DNA of 60,630 bases. Origin: Welwitschia mirabilis. Lineage: Eukaryota > Gnetophyta > Gnetopsida > Welwitschiales. Position numbers and translations under genes: made by a program. Positions 32,941 to 44,676 of the stretch are shown piece by piece. The notes under the pieces were generated by a model, which did no database searches, was not told the origin of the DNA, and saw nothing but the letters and a program-made list of their open reading frames with translations. Within the stretch, counting starts at the first letter, position 1, and the number at the start of each line of letters is the position of its first letter. The stretch spans positions 173,351,142 to 173,411,771 of the forward strand of contig JBOZIK010000001.1 of the NCBI GenBank assembly GCA_051453625.1, given 5' to 3'.

Positions 32941-34839
32941 AGATTCCCTGATTTCTACTTATTTAAAGATTATTATTAATACTTCATACACATCAGCTGT
33001 TAGACAGAATAGGTATGTAGTTTATTCAAAATTCTTTACTTTATCACTAAACATGTGTGCACTGGTTAACTTAAAATAAATCATACTTATTAATCATACT
33101 AAACAAGGATTACTTTTTAAATCTCATTTGTTCATGCTGATCATTCATCATCTCCATTTGAATCTCCATCTGAGTCTTAGAGTTTCTTCATTCAATAATT
33201 TTTCATTCCTTACCATTTCTTCTTAGTCAATCCTCATGGCCTTTACTCCTTCTCACTCTTTCATTATTGCTTAAGGGGTTAAAAAGGTAAAATGTTGTCT
33301 TTTTAAATTGGGTTTCACACATATCAACATACGTATTAGGAGTGTAGAATCCTAGTCACCTCAGATTTCTATTAGGTTAGAAAAAAAAGTGTAATAGTTC
33401 TTATACTATGATTATAAATCAACTGCTAAGGTCTTAGATACTTTGGACACTTTTATTATTGAGGATGGTAAAGAAAATTTTGAAAATAGTATCATCTCTC
33501 TAAGTTTTAATCTATGATTCATCACTTAGTGGATGAGTACCTAAGGGTTAGAACTAAAGAGCTTAATTGACAACTCAATCAAAGAGATTCAACCTACAAT
33601 GTTTTCTTAAGCTAGTTAGCTAGGTGGATGTAGGTATTAGAAAAAGGGTTGATCAGCTACAAGGCATAAACCTTGCATTTAGTTTTGCTACATTATGTTT
33701 TAATAAGGAGAATATAAAGAAAATAATATAGAATACCAAGCTTTACTAGAACTTTTAATGAGCCCACTCAGAAGAGATTAACATGCTATCAGTTATCCTA
33801 AGTGAGATGCATCTACTGCCCTTGAGTGATAGTTCTGTGGGACTGTCATCTAAGACTAGGAATTCTAAGAGAAAGAATAGATTCTCTAGCCACTCTAAGA
33901 ATTAAGTCATTCTACTTAAATGATTTATTATTTTAGCTTTAATAACTTAAACTATGCTATTGGCTTATTTCTGTAAAGTAATTAATAAACAAAGCTTAAA
34001 CTATGCTATTGGCTTATTTCTGTAAAGTAATTAATAAACTTCTTATCTAATAAAGTTTCTGGTTGTTATTTTATCTTAAATAAAGGTATATTATGACTAA
34101 TTTTATTTTTTTATGGATAGATTAACTTCATTAAAGGAAATTCAAACTAAATAATTTATTAAATTATTTAAGATAATGTGAAATGATTTTAAAATTATGA
34201 AGCTTTCTCTTTGCTAAAATAGAATTTAATGGTTGTACTTACTATTGAATTGAAAATATTTGAACTTACATTTCATCACATACAAGAATAAAATCTTTCT
34301 TTTGAACTTTTTTTTTAATAAGTTATGATATATAGTTATAGTCTTGATAATTAAATGTATTTCAGATGACTCTTGAGGCATAACTATTTCTCAAATTTTT
34401 ATATTTCACAACTTATTTTTTAACCATAATGAGGAGATTACAACCACTGTTAAAGGAGGAAGGACTCACAATATTTTTTTCTTACCTCTCTTTTTCCCCC
34501 TTTTTTTCCCTTCTTCTTCTTCTTCTTCTTTTTTTAATCTAAATCATGGCCAACTGTCCCCTTAGTGGTGTTCTTATAGCTATCATATTACATTGCCAAA
34601 GGCCCCTCTTAAGAATATGTTCATTTGATAAAATATATTCTATCATGTGATGGAATGTGTCTTTTAATATTCTTAATAAGGATAATGCACAATTCCCTAT
34701 TAAATTCTTACTAAGTTAGCTTTTTATTCCACAATCATCAAACTTATCTTAAACAACTTAGTGAGTTGATAGTTTAAATAAACTTTAAGCAAAATAATAC
34801 ATCCTTTATTATTTAGTCTTAAAAATGTTTATTTTATAA
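32941..34839. other. gypsy-2 spacer between integrase and repeat array
   Basis: No clear coding motif. It holds a perfect 45-bp direct repeat (33946-34039), a T/C-rich tract with (CTT)n at about 34511-34531, and an acidic-looking minus-strand scrap near 33140-33175. The open plus-strand frame at 32632-32859 is AT-driven and hydrophobic. Confidence 0.5.
33946..34039. repeat. perfect 45-bp direct repeat
   Basis: The block starting cttaaactatgctattggct occupies 33946-33990 and 33995-34039, separated by four bases. The copies are identical, in contrast with the heavy divergence of everything around, so the duplication is recent (or an assembly artefact). Confidence 0.95.
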
Positions 34840-35941
34840 GTAGAGTAGAAGGATTCCTTCCACCTATAAGGGTTTCCTAAATAATTTAGCATAGATTTGT
34901 GATCATAATACATCTTTATTCTCTGCACATTAACTTAGTAGGTTACTTTTTCATTAGGATCATATACATCCATGGCTCCATTTCCCAAAATTTTTGTTAT
35001 GGTATAGGGTCTTAGCTAATTTTGTTCATAGTTCTATTTTAAAAGGATCTTTTTAGGATCATAGATTAATACAGAATCTCTTATTTAAAATTAATTTTTT
35101 AATTCTATTATCATAATACATTTTAGTTTTTTATCGTATAAGTTCTTTACATAAAAGAGCTTTTTCCTATTTTCATATAAAATATTCATGTTTCTACTCA
35201 TTCCTTTTGAGTTGTATCCAAATTTCACTTTAATCCTTTAGCTAATTAAATTTTTTATTCTAAATTCAATTAAATTTCTCTATTGATTACCTCACCTTAA
35301 CCATTAGATTGAAGATGATAGGTAATAGAGAGTTTGTGGTTGATTTCATGTTTTGTCAAGAGTTTCTTGAAGATTGCACTAGTAAAATGAGTTCTTCTAT
35401 CAAATATAAGACTTCAAGGGGATCCAAACTGATAGATAATATTCCTAAGGAAGAAATTAACTATGGTTTGGAAGGAACAATAAGACATAGCCTTAGCCCA
35501 GGCCCACTTAGTAAAGTAATTAATACAAACCAAAATATATCTTTTTTCATACAAAGAAGGATTAATAGGTCCTATAAAATCTATTCTCTAAACATCAAAA
35601 GGTTTAATTAACTAAATTCATTATTATAGCAATTCTAATTTCTGGTTAAATGTTCCTTCTCTTTGACTCTTATATCAACTCTAGTCATAAGCATTTAAAT
35701 ATTTAAATATTAAAGGCTAGTAGTATTCCATATGGAGAATTTTTGTACTTGTTCTTCTTGCATCATAATGTCCTCCTCCTCCTCCCTTATGATCTTTCTT
35801 CAGAATATCGTTTTGGAAATTTTGTTCCACACATCTTCTAATAATGTGATCTTTACATCTTCTAAATAACATTCTATTATGCCATATGTAGTTTCTAGAT
35901 TCTCTTAATAATACTTTTATTTTATAATAAATCATAAACAA
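34840..35941 (-). pseudogene. gypsy-2 integrase, triad retained but with stops
   Basis: Read on the minus strand. The N-terminal zinc-binding region is HIIRRCVEQNF... then KGGGGGHYDARRTSTKILH (35717-35941), where a Gly run matches a (cct)n microsatellite. The core is V*RIDFIGPINPS, YILVCINYFTKWAWAKAM, LIFDRRTHF, then TYHLQSNG*GEVINREI (35280-35600). All three acidic residues of the D,D,E triad are readable. Stops sit at 35588-35590 (where Trp is usual) and 35297-35299 (where Gln is usual). A C-terminal block GNGAMDVYDPNEKVTY (near 34965-35010) matches the usual gypsy integrase tail. Confidence 0.85.
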
Positions 35942-36480
35942 TGATAATTTTTAACTCATAAAAAAGTTTACTATATCAACATACCATAGATTGGTTTTAC
36001 TTGAAAAAGATGTTCATCTAAAAACTCATCTCTTATGTTTATTTGCTCTTCATCAAAAAATTCTAGTCTTGGGAGGAAATATGCTACCACATTTTCTATC
36101 CCTCTTCTATCAATAATTTTCAAGTCAAACACTTACATTAATAGTATCCATCTCATAATTCTTGAATCTACATCTTTTTTGTTCATTAAAAATCTGATAG
36201 CACTAGGGTATACATGAACTTTCACTTCATAACCTAAAATATAATGCTTGAATTTCTTTAATGCCATTACTATTACTAACAACTATTTCTTATTTACTAT
36301 GTAATTTTGTTAATTTGGTTTAAATTTCTCACTAATATAAGTAATAGCATGTGGTTTATTATCTTCATTTTCTTGCCCCAAAACTACTCCCATAGCATGA
36401 TTTAATGCATTGGTCATAACGTGAAATGGTTTTGTTCAATTAGGTTCTTATAAAATAGGTGCTAATAAAGGTTTATTATT
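35942..36480 (-). pseudogene. gypsy-2 RNase H, decayed
   Basis: The minus strand reads MTNALNHAMGVVLGQ, HAITYISEKFKPN*QNYI, VIVMALKKFKHYILGYEVKV, then FLMNKKDVDSRIMRWILLM, and ends RGIENVVAYFLPRLE near 36065. These follow the RT-linked RNase H pattern from the D-A-S motif to A-D-x-L-S-R-L. The first catalytic Asp (C-D-A-S) is replaced (T-N-A-L), and the final A-D-H-L-S-R reads A-Y-F-L-P-R. Confidence 0.8.
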
Positions 36481-37420
36481 TAAATCTTGATAAGAATATC
36501 GGCATTCATCAGTTCAATTATATTCTACATATTTTTGTAAAAGATTATTCAAATATTTAGAAATTTTGCTAAAGTTAGATATAAATCTTTTATAATATCC
36601 AATATGCCCTATGAAAGATCTTAATTTTTTTAGTTTGATTAGGGGTAAAATATCTTTTATAGCTTTAATTTTTTATTCATCAATCTCAATCCATTTTTGA
36701 GATATCTTATTCCTTAGAACTATGCCTTCTATCACCATAAGATGACTTTTTGACTAGATAAGTTTTAAATGTTTTTCTTCACATGTTTTTAAAATTCTTT
36801 TTAACCTATCTAGTAATTCATCAAAATCATTTTCAAAAGTTGAAATTCATCCATAAATACTTTTACTAATCTTCCTATCATATCTTGAAAATTGTTATTG
36901 ACTAACCTTTAAAAAGTAAAAGGGGTATTGCATGATCCAAATGATAATACTTTACAGGCATAAGTGCCACAAGGACAAGTAAAAGTTGTCTTACCTTGAT
37001 CCTCTAAAGCTAATGAAACCTAATTATAACCACTATATCCATCCAAAAAACTATAGTATTGATATCCAAACACCCTTTCTAAAACTTGATCTTTAAATAG
37101 AAGAGGGAAACGACTCTTATAATTTGTGGTATTCAACATTCAAGAATCTATACATACTCTTCATCTATTTCTTTTCTTTGGTACCATTGTGATGGGACTA
37201 ACCCATTCTGAATCAAAGTAAATCCAACATATAAGAGTTTAAAAATCTCTTATTTAATTACTTATTACATGTGTGAGCTACATCTTCTTTCTAGTTGCCT
37301 ATTTGATTTGATAGAAATATCTAAATAAATTCTATGTTGACATATTTTTGGATCTATTCCTTTAATATCAGTATGATCCTAAGTAAAAGCTTCTTAATTT
37401 TTTTTTTTTTAATTAATAAT
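36481..37420 (-). pseudogene. gypsy-2 reverse transcriptase, decayed
   Basis: Minus-strand blocks in order: SEWVSPITMVPKK (37165-37205), a frameshifted C-I-D-x-R-x-L-N region, FPLLFKDQVLERVFGYQYY, FLDGYSGYN* (37015-37055), EDQGKTTFTCPCGTYACKV, LSFGSCNTPFTF*, then VFMDEF (36846-36860). The active-site F-M-D-D has become F-M-D-E (Glu codon 36846-36848). Stops include 37020-37022, where the family has Gln. Length and order are those of a gypsy RT; activity is excluded. Confidence 0.85.
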
Positions 37421-37635
37421 CTTCTAAGTTTTGTTTTCTAAAAACGAGTTAGATAACTATTTATAATTAGAGGTGTGTTTAAAGATACTTTGATATACTT
37501 TAATTCCTCCTTAAATGGAGGCTTTTCTATTTATTAAGATGTCAAATTTTTCTCTTCATACTTTTCTTAATTTTAATTATTTAACATTATACTAACCTCT
37601 TATGTTAGAATTGCATTGGCTCTAAATTCTGTATT
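37421..37635 (-). other. gypsy-2 protease to RT linker
   Basis: Decayed polyprotein linker without a recognised motif. Confidence 0.4.
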
Positions 37636-38039
37636 CTATGTCATCTCTTCTACAACCATTTCATCAGATATTTTAATCTCTTTCTTAAGATATTCTAGAC
37701 TGATTTTCATTACTCCTCTCCTAGAATAAATAATAGCATATATAGTAGCCATCAAAGGTTTTCCTATAATTATTGCATGGATATCTCCTTGAGTCTTCAC
37801 TACTAAAGAATCTATCAAGTAGATAAAGCCCTAGAGTTTGATGGGTATATTCTTTAGAACTTCTTTTGGTGTTACTACTGAATCATCTATCAAGTACACT
37901 TTTTCTTGGGAAGGTATCAATTTTAACTTTCTTAATTCCTTATAAGTTTTATAAGTCATAACATTAATGCTTACTCCTATATCCATGAGTGCTTTTACTT
38001 TAAGTTTTCCATCAAAGTTTATGTCTATCATAGGTGTTG
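37636..38039 (-). pseudogene. gypsy-2 aspartic protease, nearly intact frame
   Basis: Two minus-strand frames in the same phase (38031-37831 and 37818-37636) are separated by a stop. The first begins MIDINFDGKLKVKALMDIGV: the catalytic Asp is kept, but the D-T/S-G motif reads D-I-G. INVMTYKTYKELRKL follows. The second contains AIIIGKPLMATIYAII, matching the second conserved block (I-L-G-R-P-F-L-A-T) of the gypsy retropepsin. Apart from the stop this is the best preserved domain of the element. Confidence 0.85.
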
Positions 38040-39700
38040 CTGGATTACTATATTTTTCATGTTGTTTATTTTGAAGAGCTTGTGTAAAGGTCTGAGAAAC
38101 TTAATCTTTCCTAATCATCTCAATTTTTTTTTCCTTCTTGATTTTATTTTTATTCCTTTATTTTAAAAAAATCTATTCATTTACTTCTAGTACATAGGTA
38201 TGTTTTTTAGTAATTTTAACATCATTATGTCTTCTAAAACTTTTATTAAGTATTTTATTTATTTTTTAATCATTGGATGTTCTATTTGTTTACTTATTAT
38301 TTGAAAAGTTAAAGGAATTATTGATGCATCATCTTTACTTTATTCCCTATATCTTTTTCTTCATCATCTGGAGAACTACTCAAATTTGTATTTCTTCTTT
38401 ATAGTTTATATGTCACCATTTATTTTTCAGATCTAGTAGTTATTGCTTTACTTGTTACTTCCCTTGAATTTGGTTGAGGTTGAGTAAGAATTTTTCCTTC
38501 TTTCTTTTCTACTTCTGATTTTTCTCTCATATCTTTTAAATATATATTTCTATAATTCCTATAATAATCATATTGTTTTTACCTTTTTAAATTTACCTAC
38601 TTTTGTAAAGGCCTTTCTAACTTACCTTCTCACTTTTTACTTTGGTAATGATATGGATTTTTCTTAATTTGAGGTTGATCTCCTAGATTTAAATTCAATC
38701 TATTAATATCTAATCAATGAATAAATTCCTACATCTAAGTACATTTTGATCCTTCATGATTATCTTCTTCACAACATTCATAAGTAGGTCCTTCTTCCTC
38801 CTTAAAGTGTTGTACAACTAACTGATCAAACTTCTCTATCATACTATCAATCACTTTCTTAGCTATTTCTTCCATAAGACTGATACATTTTTAACTACAC
38901 ACACTTCCATCTACTTCTAGGATAAATAATTCATTTAATTTTTTCTTATTTTCATTTTCTTGTCCCCATCCTTAACTTATGTTATAAAACTAAGTAATAT
39001 CCTCTCCTACTGTTTGAACATTATGTGTTTTTATGCTTCCTCTACATAGTAAGTATTATTCCTTTAAAGCTTAACTCTATAATCCTCTAAGTAAAGTTTT
39101 GACTCATTCTCTAGCTATAATTTCATGGTTAGGACATTTAGCTAACAATATTTTATACCTATTTCTAAATTTATGAAATATTTCATATCTATTTGTATAA
39201 CATTCAAAATTTGTTTCCTTAAATCTTTAATTATCCTTATGGATTAAAATTTAGATAAGAAGGCATTCTTAAGTGTTCCCCATGAAATAAAGGCATGATT
39301 AGGATTTCTATAATAGCATAACTAGGCATCCCCTTTTAAGGCTATAGGATTAATGAGACTTAAGTCTTATAGCTAATGGATATCACAATTTAAAGGTCTT
39401 GAATCTCCATCATCTTCCCAATAGCATCTTGTTATAAATTTCTTTTTAGATTTATTTGCCTAAGCTATTTGAGAAGATTCTTCTTGAGTGGGAGTTGCTT
39501 CAAGAAGAGTAAGTAATCCCTGCTCAATTTCATTCATTAATTTGAGAAAGATATGTTCTTTTACAATTTTTTTGAGAGTGGTTTCATCCATCATCAAAGC
39601 ATCCTCTTCTATTTCCATTGTAATAATACTTGTAGTCAGCTTATCTAGATTATATTTTTAGGTTCTCTAACATACCTCCCTTTTTCATCTCACCATTTTT
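38040..39700 (-). pseudogene. gypsy-2 gag, decayed
   Basis: The minus strand reads, from 39600 downward, a Glu-rich start (MEIEEDALMMDETTLKKIV). A retrotransposon gag core follows with YYRNPNHAFISWGTLKNAFL and SKF, then MKYFINLEIGIKYC and a C-terminal Lys/Glu-rich linker (MREKSEVEKKEGKI, then TTRSEK) before protease. The order fits Athila/Tat-like gag. Many stops and frameshifts; no zinc knuckle seen. Confidence 0.7.
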
Positions 39701-39762
39701 CTTGGCTATCTCATTGGATCATAATTTTCTTCTTTTTGCCTAATTGGATTCATGATGACCCT

Positions 39763-39778
39763 CCTTCTAGTGCTAAAA
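39763..39778 (-). promoter_or_regulatory. gypsy-2 primer binding site
   Basis: Just inside the 5' LTR the minus strand reads TTTTAGCACTAGAAGGAGGG. The expected TGG start would be the TAG after TTT, a G-to-A change. The tRNA is not assigned. Confidence 0.5.
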
Positions 39779-40580
39779 TGATAAAAGATTATGTGGTGAA
39801 ATAAATGCAGAAAATATTAGAAAATTATGCTATAAAATGTAGAAACTATGATACTGTTAACCTAAAATAAGCTTAAACAATTAAATAAAAATCAAAGACT
39901 TACTAAAGAACTAGTTAAGATTTTTGGTTTTTTAACCATTTACTTCAAAGTGGATCATCACAATAATATTATGATGAATAATATCATGATGAAGTTACTT
40001 GAACTAGTAAGGCTACTTTATTTGCTATTAAAGTTTGCTATTTACATATATTACATTATGAAAAATAAAAAGAATAGACAAACATGATAAAAGTTAGATA
40101 AAACGCTGAAGAATACTTATTTCTAAGTACTATTAATTATTCTGATTCATGTTCAGTTGCACAAACAGGAGCAAGTAGAAATATATTACTTTTTTACATA
40201 ATGAAACATGAATAAAATAATGCTTAAAATGTTATCTTTTCATCTTTGTATTGAAATACTAAAATTCTACACATATATGTACTAATGAGCTTGTGTTTTA
40301 CTTTATTGAAAAAACTAGAGCATTAGAGATGTTACTATGCCCTTTGCAAGATGACTAAAACTTCCCTCTTAACCTTCTTAATGAGTCCTATTACTAGAGA
40401 TTTTGGCCAAAAAACCCCCACTTTTTGTGGTGATCTCCTCCTTATACCCCTTTTCTATTTTTCCATTTCCTTTCTTTACTTCTTAGGGATAGGTTTATGG
40501 TTGAGGTTATTACTGCTTTTTTGCCACCTCAGTCTTATCTTTCATCTTCATGTGAAATGGCATTTTGTACTTACAGCTTA

Positions 40581-40621
<41 letters not shown>

Positions 40622-40753
40622 CTAACCTATTTATTAGTAAGTAAATTAAATTATTTATAAATAAAAACATCTATTACTATCTAAAATGTATAATTATGAA
40701 AATGAAAACATTTACATAATAAGTAAAATTTACATCAAAATTAATCATCATCA
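39779..40753 (-). repeat. gypsy-2 5' LTR
   Basis: It aligns with 24621-25543 from tgataaaagattatgtggtg to ttaatcatcatca, then cctct. It contains a pure (AT)n tract (40584-40621) that the other LTR lacks, so the tract expanded after insertion. Confidence 0.8.
40584..40621. repeat. (AT)n microsatellite
   Basis: About 19 uninterrupted AT units inside the gypsy-2 5' LTR. Confidence 0.98.
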
Positions 40754-40758
40754 CCTCT
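40754..40758. repeat. candidate target site duplication of gypsy-2, right copy (cctct)
   Basis: See the left copy at 24616-24620. Confidence 0.55.
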
Positions 40759-42769
40759 TTTCATACACTTAATATTTTATTAATCCTCTTTTTTAAGTAA
40801 TTAAAAAGAAAAATTAATTTACTTTGTAAACACTTAATGGTTTCATTAGTAATAAGTCTTAGTTTTTGGTAGGCATAGGGATCCTTATGTAGATAGAAAT
40901 TCATGTCAACCTATGCTACCCTCTAAGCTTATTGTGTAATCTTTAATTATATTAAGTATGAAGTTTGGATCATATGAAGAGCTGTGTCTCTTCTAAGTGC
41001 CACAATGGTAAGGTCCACTTTAATTTCATTATCAAGGAATAGAATTTTAATAAACTTAAAATTTAATAAGGTATTTAGTAGATTACTAATATTACATCAT
41101 GCAATCCTTTAAGGATGGTATAATGTTGAGGTAATCAAAATTGGCTAATGACTTAAATGCCCCATCACTTTAATTTACATTTATCTCCTTACTCATTTTT
41201 TAGATAAGTATAATCCCCTTGGAAGGAATATGCTCACTTAGTGGATTTGGAAGAAGACCTTAAAATTTACAAAGTTACATTTTCATCACCTAATAATAAA
41301 TTTGTAATACTTTTGCTAAAACTTACCATGCTTATATAAGAAAAATTAAAGAAATTACATTATCTTTTTTCTATCATGTGAGTAGGATTTATCATTGGTT
41401 TTTGTTACATCTTATGGATTGGTTAGATCATTTAAATTGTGGAATAACAACTTTTAATTTGATTATACTTCTCTATGATGACTTTGTTTTTCTCTTCTCA
41501 TGACATACTGATTTGAATAGATTACTTTAAATTTTGAACATGACTAACATCCCTTTTCTTATTAATTATACCATTTTATCATATTTTTTGTCTTCCTTTT
41601 TTTTTTTTTTTTTGTTTGTTTGAGTTAGCAAAGCTTCTTTTCATTAAGGATAGAGTATTTTATAATTGTGGATGTGAGCAAGATACTTTGAATCATAAAT
41701 TTACCCCATAACTTGTCAAATTTATTTGGTTGTCTTCCTCTTTTTGTCATAACATCTTTAAAAGAAAAACCTCAGTGTTTGCCAAAGTTTTTAATACCTA
41801 TGCTCACTACTAGAATTACGAGTAATATTAGATTTATTCTTTAAGATGGTTAGTTATGGGAGGATTGACATAAGGACTTTATGGTAACCATGTGCATTTG
41901 TACTTTTTTCAAAGATATTTCTTTTAGAAAAGTAAAGGACATGTGCCTGTTTAGAACTAGGATAAAGAAGATGCTTGAAGAGCTATTAATAGAAAATTAA
42001 TAAATATTTTGTGCAAATCAATAGATTCTTATGCAAAATATTGGTTGATAGAAACTAGTATAGTTATATTAACTTTTGTACTTCTTAGAATAAATTTTAT
42101 GCCAAAAATAACTAAAATCTCATCACTCTCATAACTAGCATGAATATTTTGCATTATGAGAAGTCAAGATAAGGATATTAATTACATAGATGATAGACAT
42201 CAAGTCAAAGGTAGCTAAGATTAACCTATAAAACCAAGTTTATATCCATTATGTCAACTTAGTTAACTACTATTTAGAGGATCCATAATTGCACAACTAA
42301 ATTATTTACTATATAGAAGGAAAAAACTTCCTCAAATAAGCCTTAACACACTCAAAAGTATCTCATTACCATTAAATCTTAGTTTAACTTCACAAACTCT
42401 TTGTTCTATAATTCCACCTTTAAAGTTTCCCATTCTCATGGTGGATATTAATAACATATATAGTTGTTAAGCAAATCCCTTCCTTTTTAAGATACATAGA
42501 ATAATAAGGGTAAGGATTCTTAAAAGCAAACATCAGCTTCTACACCTAAATACAATCAAACACAATAATAGAAGAAACTAGATCATGCTAATACTATCCT
42601 TAAGAAGAAGAAGTATTAACACTCTCACTATAAAATGCAAGGCCATATCACTAAATTCTATCATATACCTTGAGAAAAGATCAAGTGTACACCTATGGCT
42701 AATGCAATAACTAAGGATCCTTATTCTCTCATAGATGCTAGATGCTATGAATCTAATGTTGTCTTTCAT
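40759..42769 (+). other. copia-D interior between gypsy-2 and protease; possible LINE scrap
   Basis: No copia gag could be recognised. On the plus strand, near 41440-41500, LIILLYDDFVFLFS resembles the L-L-Y-A-D-D motif of non-LTR reverse transcriptases. A little further, 41635-41715, AKLLFIKDRVFYNCGCEQDT then LNHKF resembles the zf-RVT zinc motif that follows LINE RTs (its last Cys is missing). They are closer together than in an intact LINE, so a deletion would be needed. A poly-T run lies at 41597-41613. The rest is unassigned. Confidence 0.35.
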
Positions 42770-43085
42770 GACTTTGCATATATGAATAAATGTATACTTC
42801 CTAATGAAACATGAATCTTGATATTAGTGCCACTAGACACATGACCCAGAGGTAAGATTATTTTAATTATTTTATTAAAGTTCTTAGTAAAGTCTATTTG
42901 GTAGATAGAACTTTAATTCCAATGGAATGATATGGTTTAGTTATGCTTCACTTGATGTCTCTGGATCCATGAACTATCTTAAATATTCTATATGTTTCCT
43001 AATTAAGCTTTTATTTCTTTTACTTGTAATCTTGTTTAAAGAATATCATTTTATTTCCATGACAAAGAGATTAATTAACATTTAT
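42770..43085 (+). pseudogene. copia-D protease, decayed
   Basis: The plus strand reads NMNLDISATRHMTQR (42805-42855), matching the copia protease entry W-I-L-D-S-G-A-T-x-H-M-T with D-S-G changed to D-I-S. VYLVDRTLIPMEWYGLVMLH, an I-L-N-I-L-Y-V-S block and the usual leucine/phenylalanine-rich run follow. This enzyme normally releases integrase and RT from the polyprotein. Stops and a 1-base shift follow. Confidence 0.7.
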
Positions 43086-44330
43086 GATGCTAATTAGGAT
43101 CTTGTCATAAATGGCTACATGAATGAAAAGCTTATGTATTTTCAAGGCCATCTCAAGATGCAATAAATTGTGTGCAATGTTTTATAAGAGGACATTCCCT
43201 CCTCGCTATTGTGGCATGCTCAATTAGGACATCCTACTATTCATACATTAAATGTAATGTGTGAGAATGGTCATTGGCTTCTTTCTCCATTTCACAAAAT
43301 GTNNNNNNNNNNTTTATAGTGTGAAGTATGTATAAGGGTAGATCAACTTGATAGTATTTTGCATTAAGTAAGTGGTAAGATGATCATAAATTTTTACTTA
43401 TTCATAGTAGTCTATGTGGTCTAATGCTAGTGCACATACTCTAAGGCTTTTACCATTTTATCTTATCCATTAATAACTACTCACGAATGAATTGGAAGTA
43501 TTTTATAACTTCAAAATCTAAGTAGAAAAAAGAATAAGAATGTAGGTGGTGAAGACACAACTACATAATTTAAGAACTATCTCACTTCAGAAGGAATTTG
43601 ACATTTAAAGACTTACCCAAAAACACTGGTAAAATGGCATTACCAAAAGATTTAATTGAACCATCATACATGTGGTGCCATCTATGATGTATTTTCATGA
43701 TTATAAAACCTATCTCTAGTGTAAACTTTTGAGTGTTATGGTGTATCTTAACAATTGCATTAGCTATTATTCTAAAAAGGGTATTTCTCTTGTTAAAAGG
43801 AGTTATGGTTATAAGCCAACTCCAATACATCTTCATGTATTTAAATGCAAATGCTATNNNNNNNNNNNNNNNNNNNNNNNNNNNNNNNNNNGTGCACATT
43901 TGCATCGGCATATTTATTAGTTATTAATTAGGTAAAAAGGATATTATATGTACCTTCTTAAGCATTGAAAGATCATTGCTTCTGGTCATTTCATCTTCTT
44001 AGAAATTTCACAAAATGACTTTCAGTTTGATCCTTTCAAGATTTGTCCTTCTTCCACTAAGTGACAATTTTAGATGCTAAATATTCTATCATTAAGCAAG
44101 GGATGTGTCCATAAATTCTTTAATTCCTTCTAGTTAAATTGAAACTTTCACATTACAACTAATAAAAATTGATAAATTTTGTTCACTTAGTGCTTGTAAG
44201 CATGATTCTAGTAGAAACTCATTGAGTAATCCTAGTAAGAATGCTAATAATAACCTTAGACAAAAATAAAGCACTTGGGTAGAGTCTACTTTATAAGATG
44301 TTCATGATCATGAAAGGGGAAAAACTAGAA
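43086..44330 (+). pseudogene. copia-D integrase, decayed, two N gaps
   Basis: The GAG-pre-integrase block is clear in one frame: LLWHAQLGHPTIHTLNVMCE and NGHWLLSPFHKM (43200-43300), followed by a 10-N gap (43303-43312). The core is badly preserved; I could not place the catalytic triad. The C-terminal part reads KRSYGYKPTPIHLHVFKCKC (43795-43855) before a 34-N gap (43858-43891). It then has GHFIFLEISQNDF (43985-44020), corresponding to the end of copia integrase. Much of the core appears deleted. Confidence 0.7.
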
Positions 44331-44676
44331 CTAGGAAAAGTTCACATACATCTATTAAGGATGGCGGTGAGCTACATTTAACTTTTAATGGTGAGCCAAC
44401 CTCACTCAAATATTTGATTTAACATAATCATTAAATAAAACCCATGAGAGAAGAGTATAATAGCCTTCTTGAAAGTGGTACTTGGGAGTTGATCAATTTT
44501 TTGTTAGGGCATATTATGTTATCTAACAAATGGGTTTTCTAAAATAATTGCAAGATACAAATTTTGACTTATTGCCATAGGCATATGATAAAAGAAAGGA
44601 TTTGATTATAATAAAGTATTTGCATCAATAACAAAATGGATTACTATTATGTAAAGATATCTTTTAACTATCATCA
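44331..44676 (+). pseudogene. copia-D reverse transcriptase, N-terminal piece
   Basis: The plus strand reads FNGEPTSLKYLI, MREEYNSLLESGTWELINF, SNKWVF*NNCKIQ, then ASITKWITIM near 44622-44652. This is the start of copia RT, from the E-x-x-x-L-x-x-x-x-T-W-E-L block to the A-P-V-A-K block. The match stops at about 44670. The next RT block is found only at 54152, in the same frame, so I infer an insertion here (element U). Confidence 0.75.
44670..44676. repeat. possible insertion-site duplication around element U (atcatca)
   Basis: atcatca occurs here and at 54115-54121. Joining the two copies keeps the copia-D RT frame open across the junction. The motif is low-complexity, so this is tentative. 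Confidence 0.35.

Larger units (their letters stand above)
24621..40753 (-). mobile_element. gypsy-2: ~16-kb Ty3/gypsy element (Athila/Tat-like)
   Basis: Two LTRs in direct orientation bracket a minus-strand interior with PBS, gag, protease, RT, RNase H and integrase between 39778 and 34840. Then come about 9 kb of extra sequence before the 3' LTR. The catalytic order and motifs are those of Athila/Tat-type gypsy elements, which are known to carry long regions after integrase. The LTRs align over their length but are clearly diverged, so insertion is not recent. It splits copia-D. The interior includes a 545-N gap and a 100-N gap, so the true length is unknown. Confidence 0.85.
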
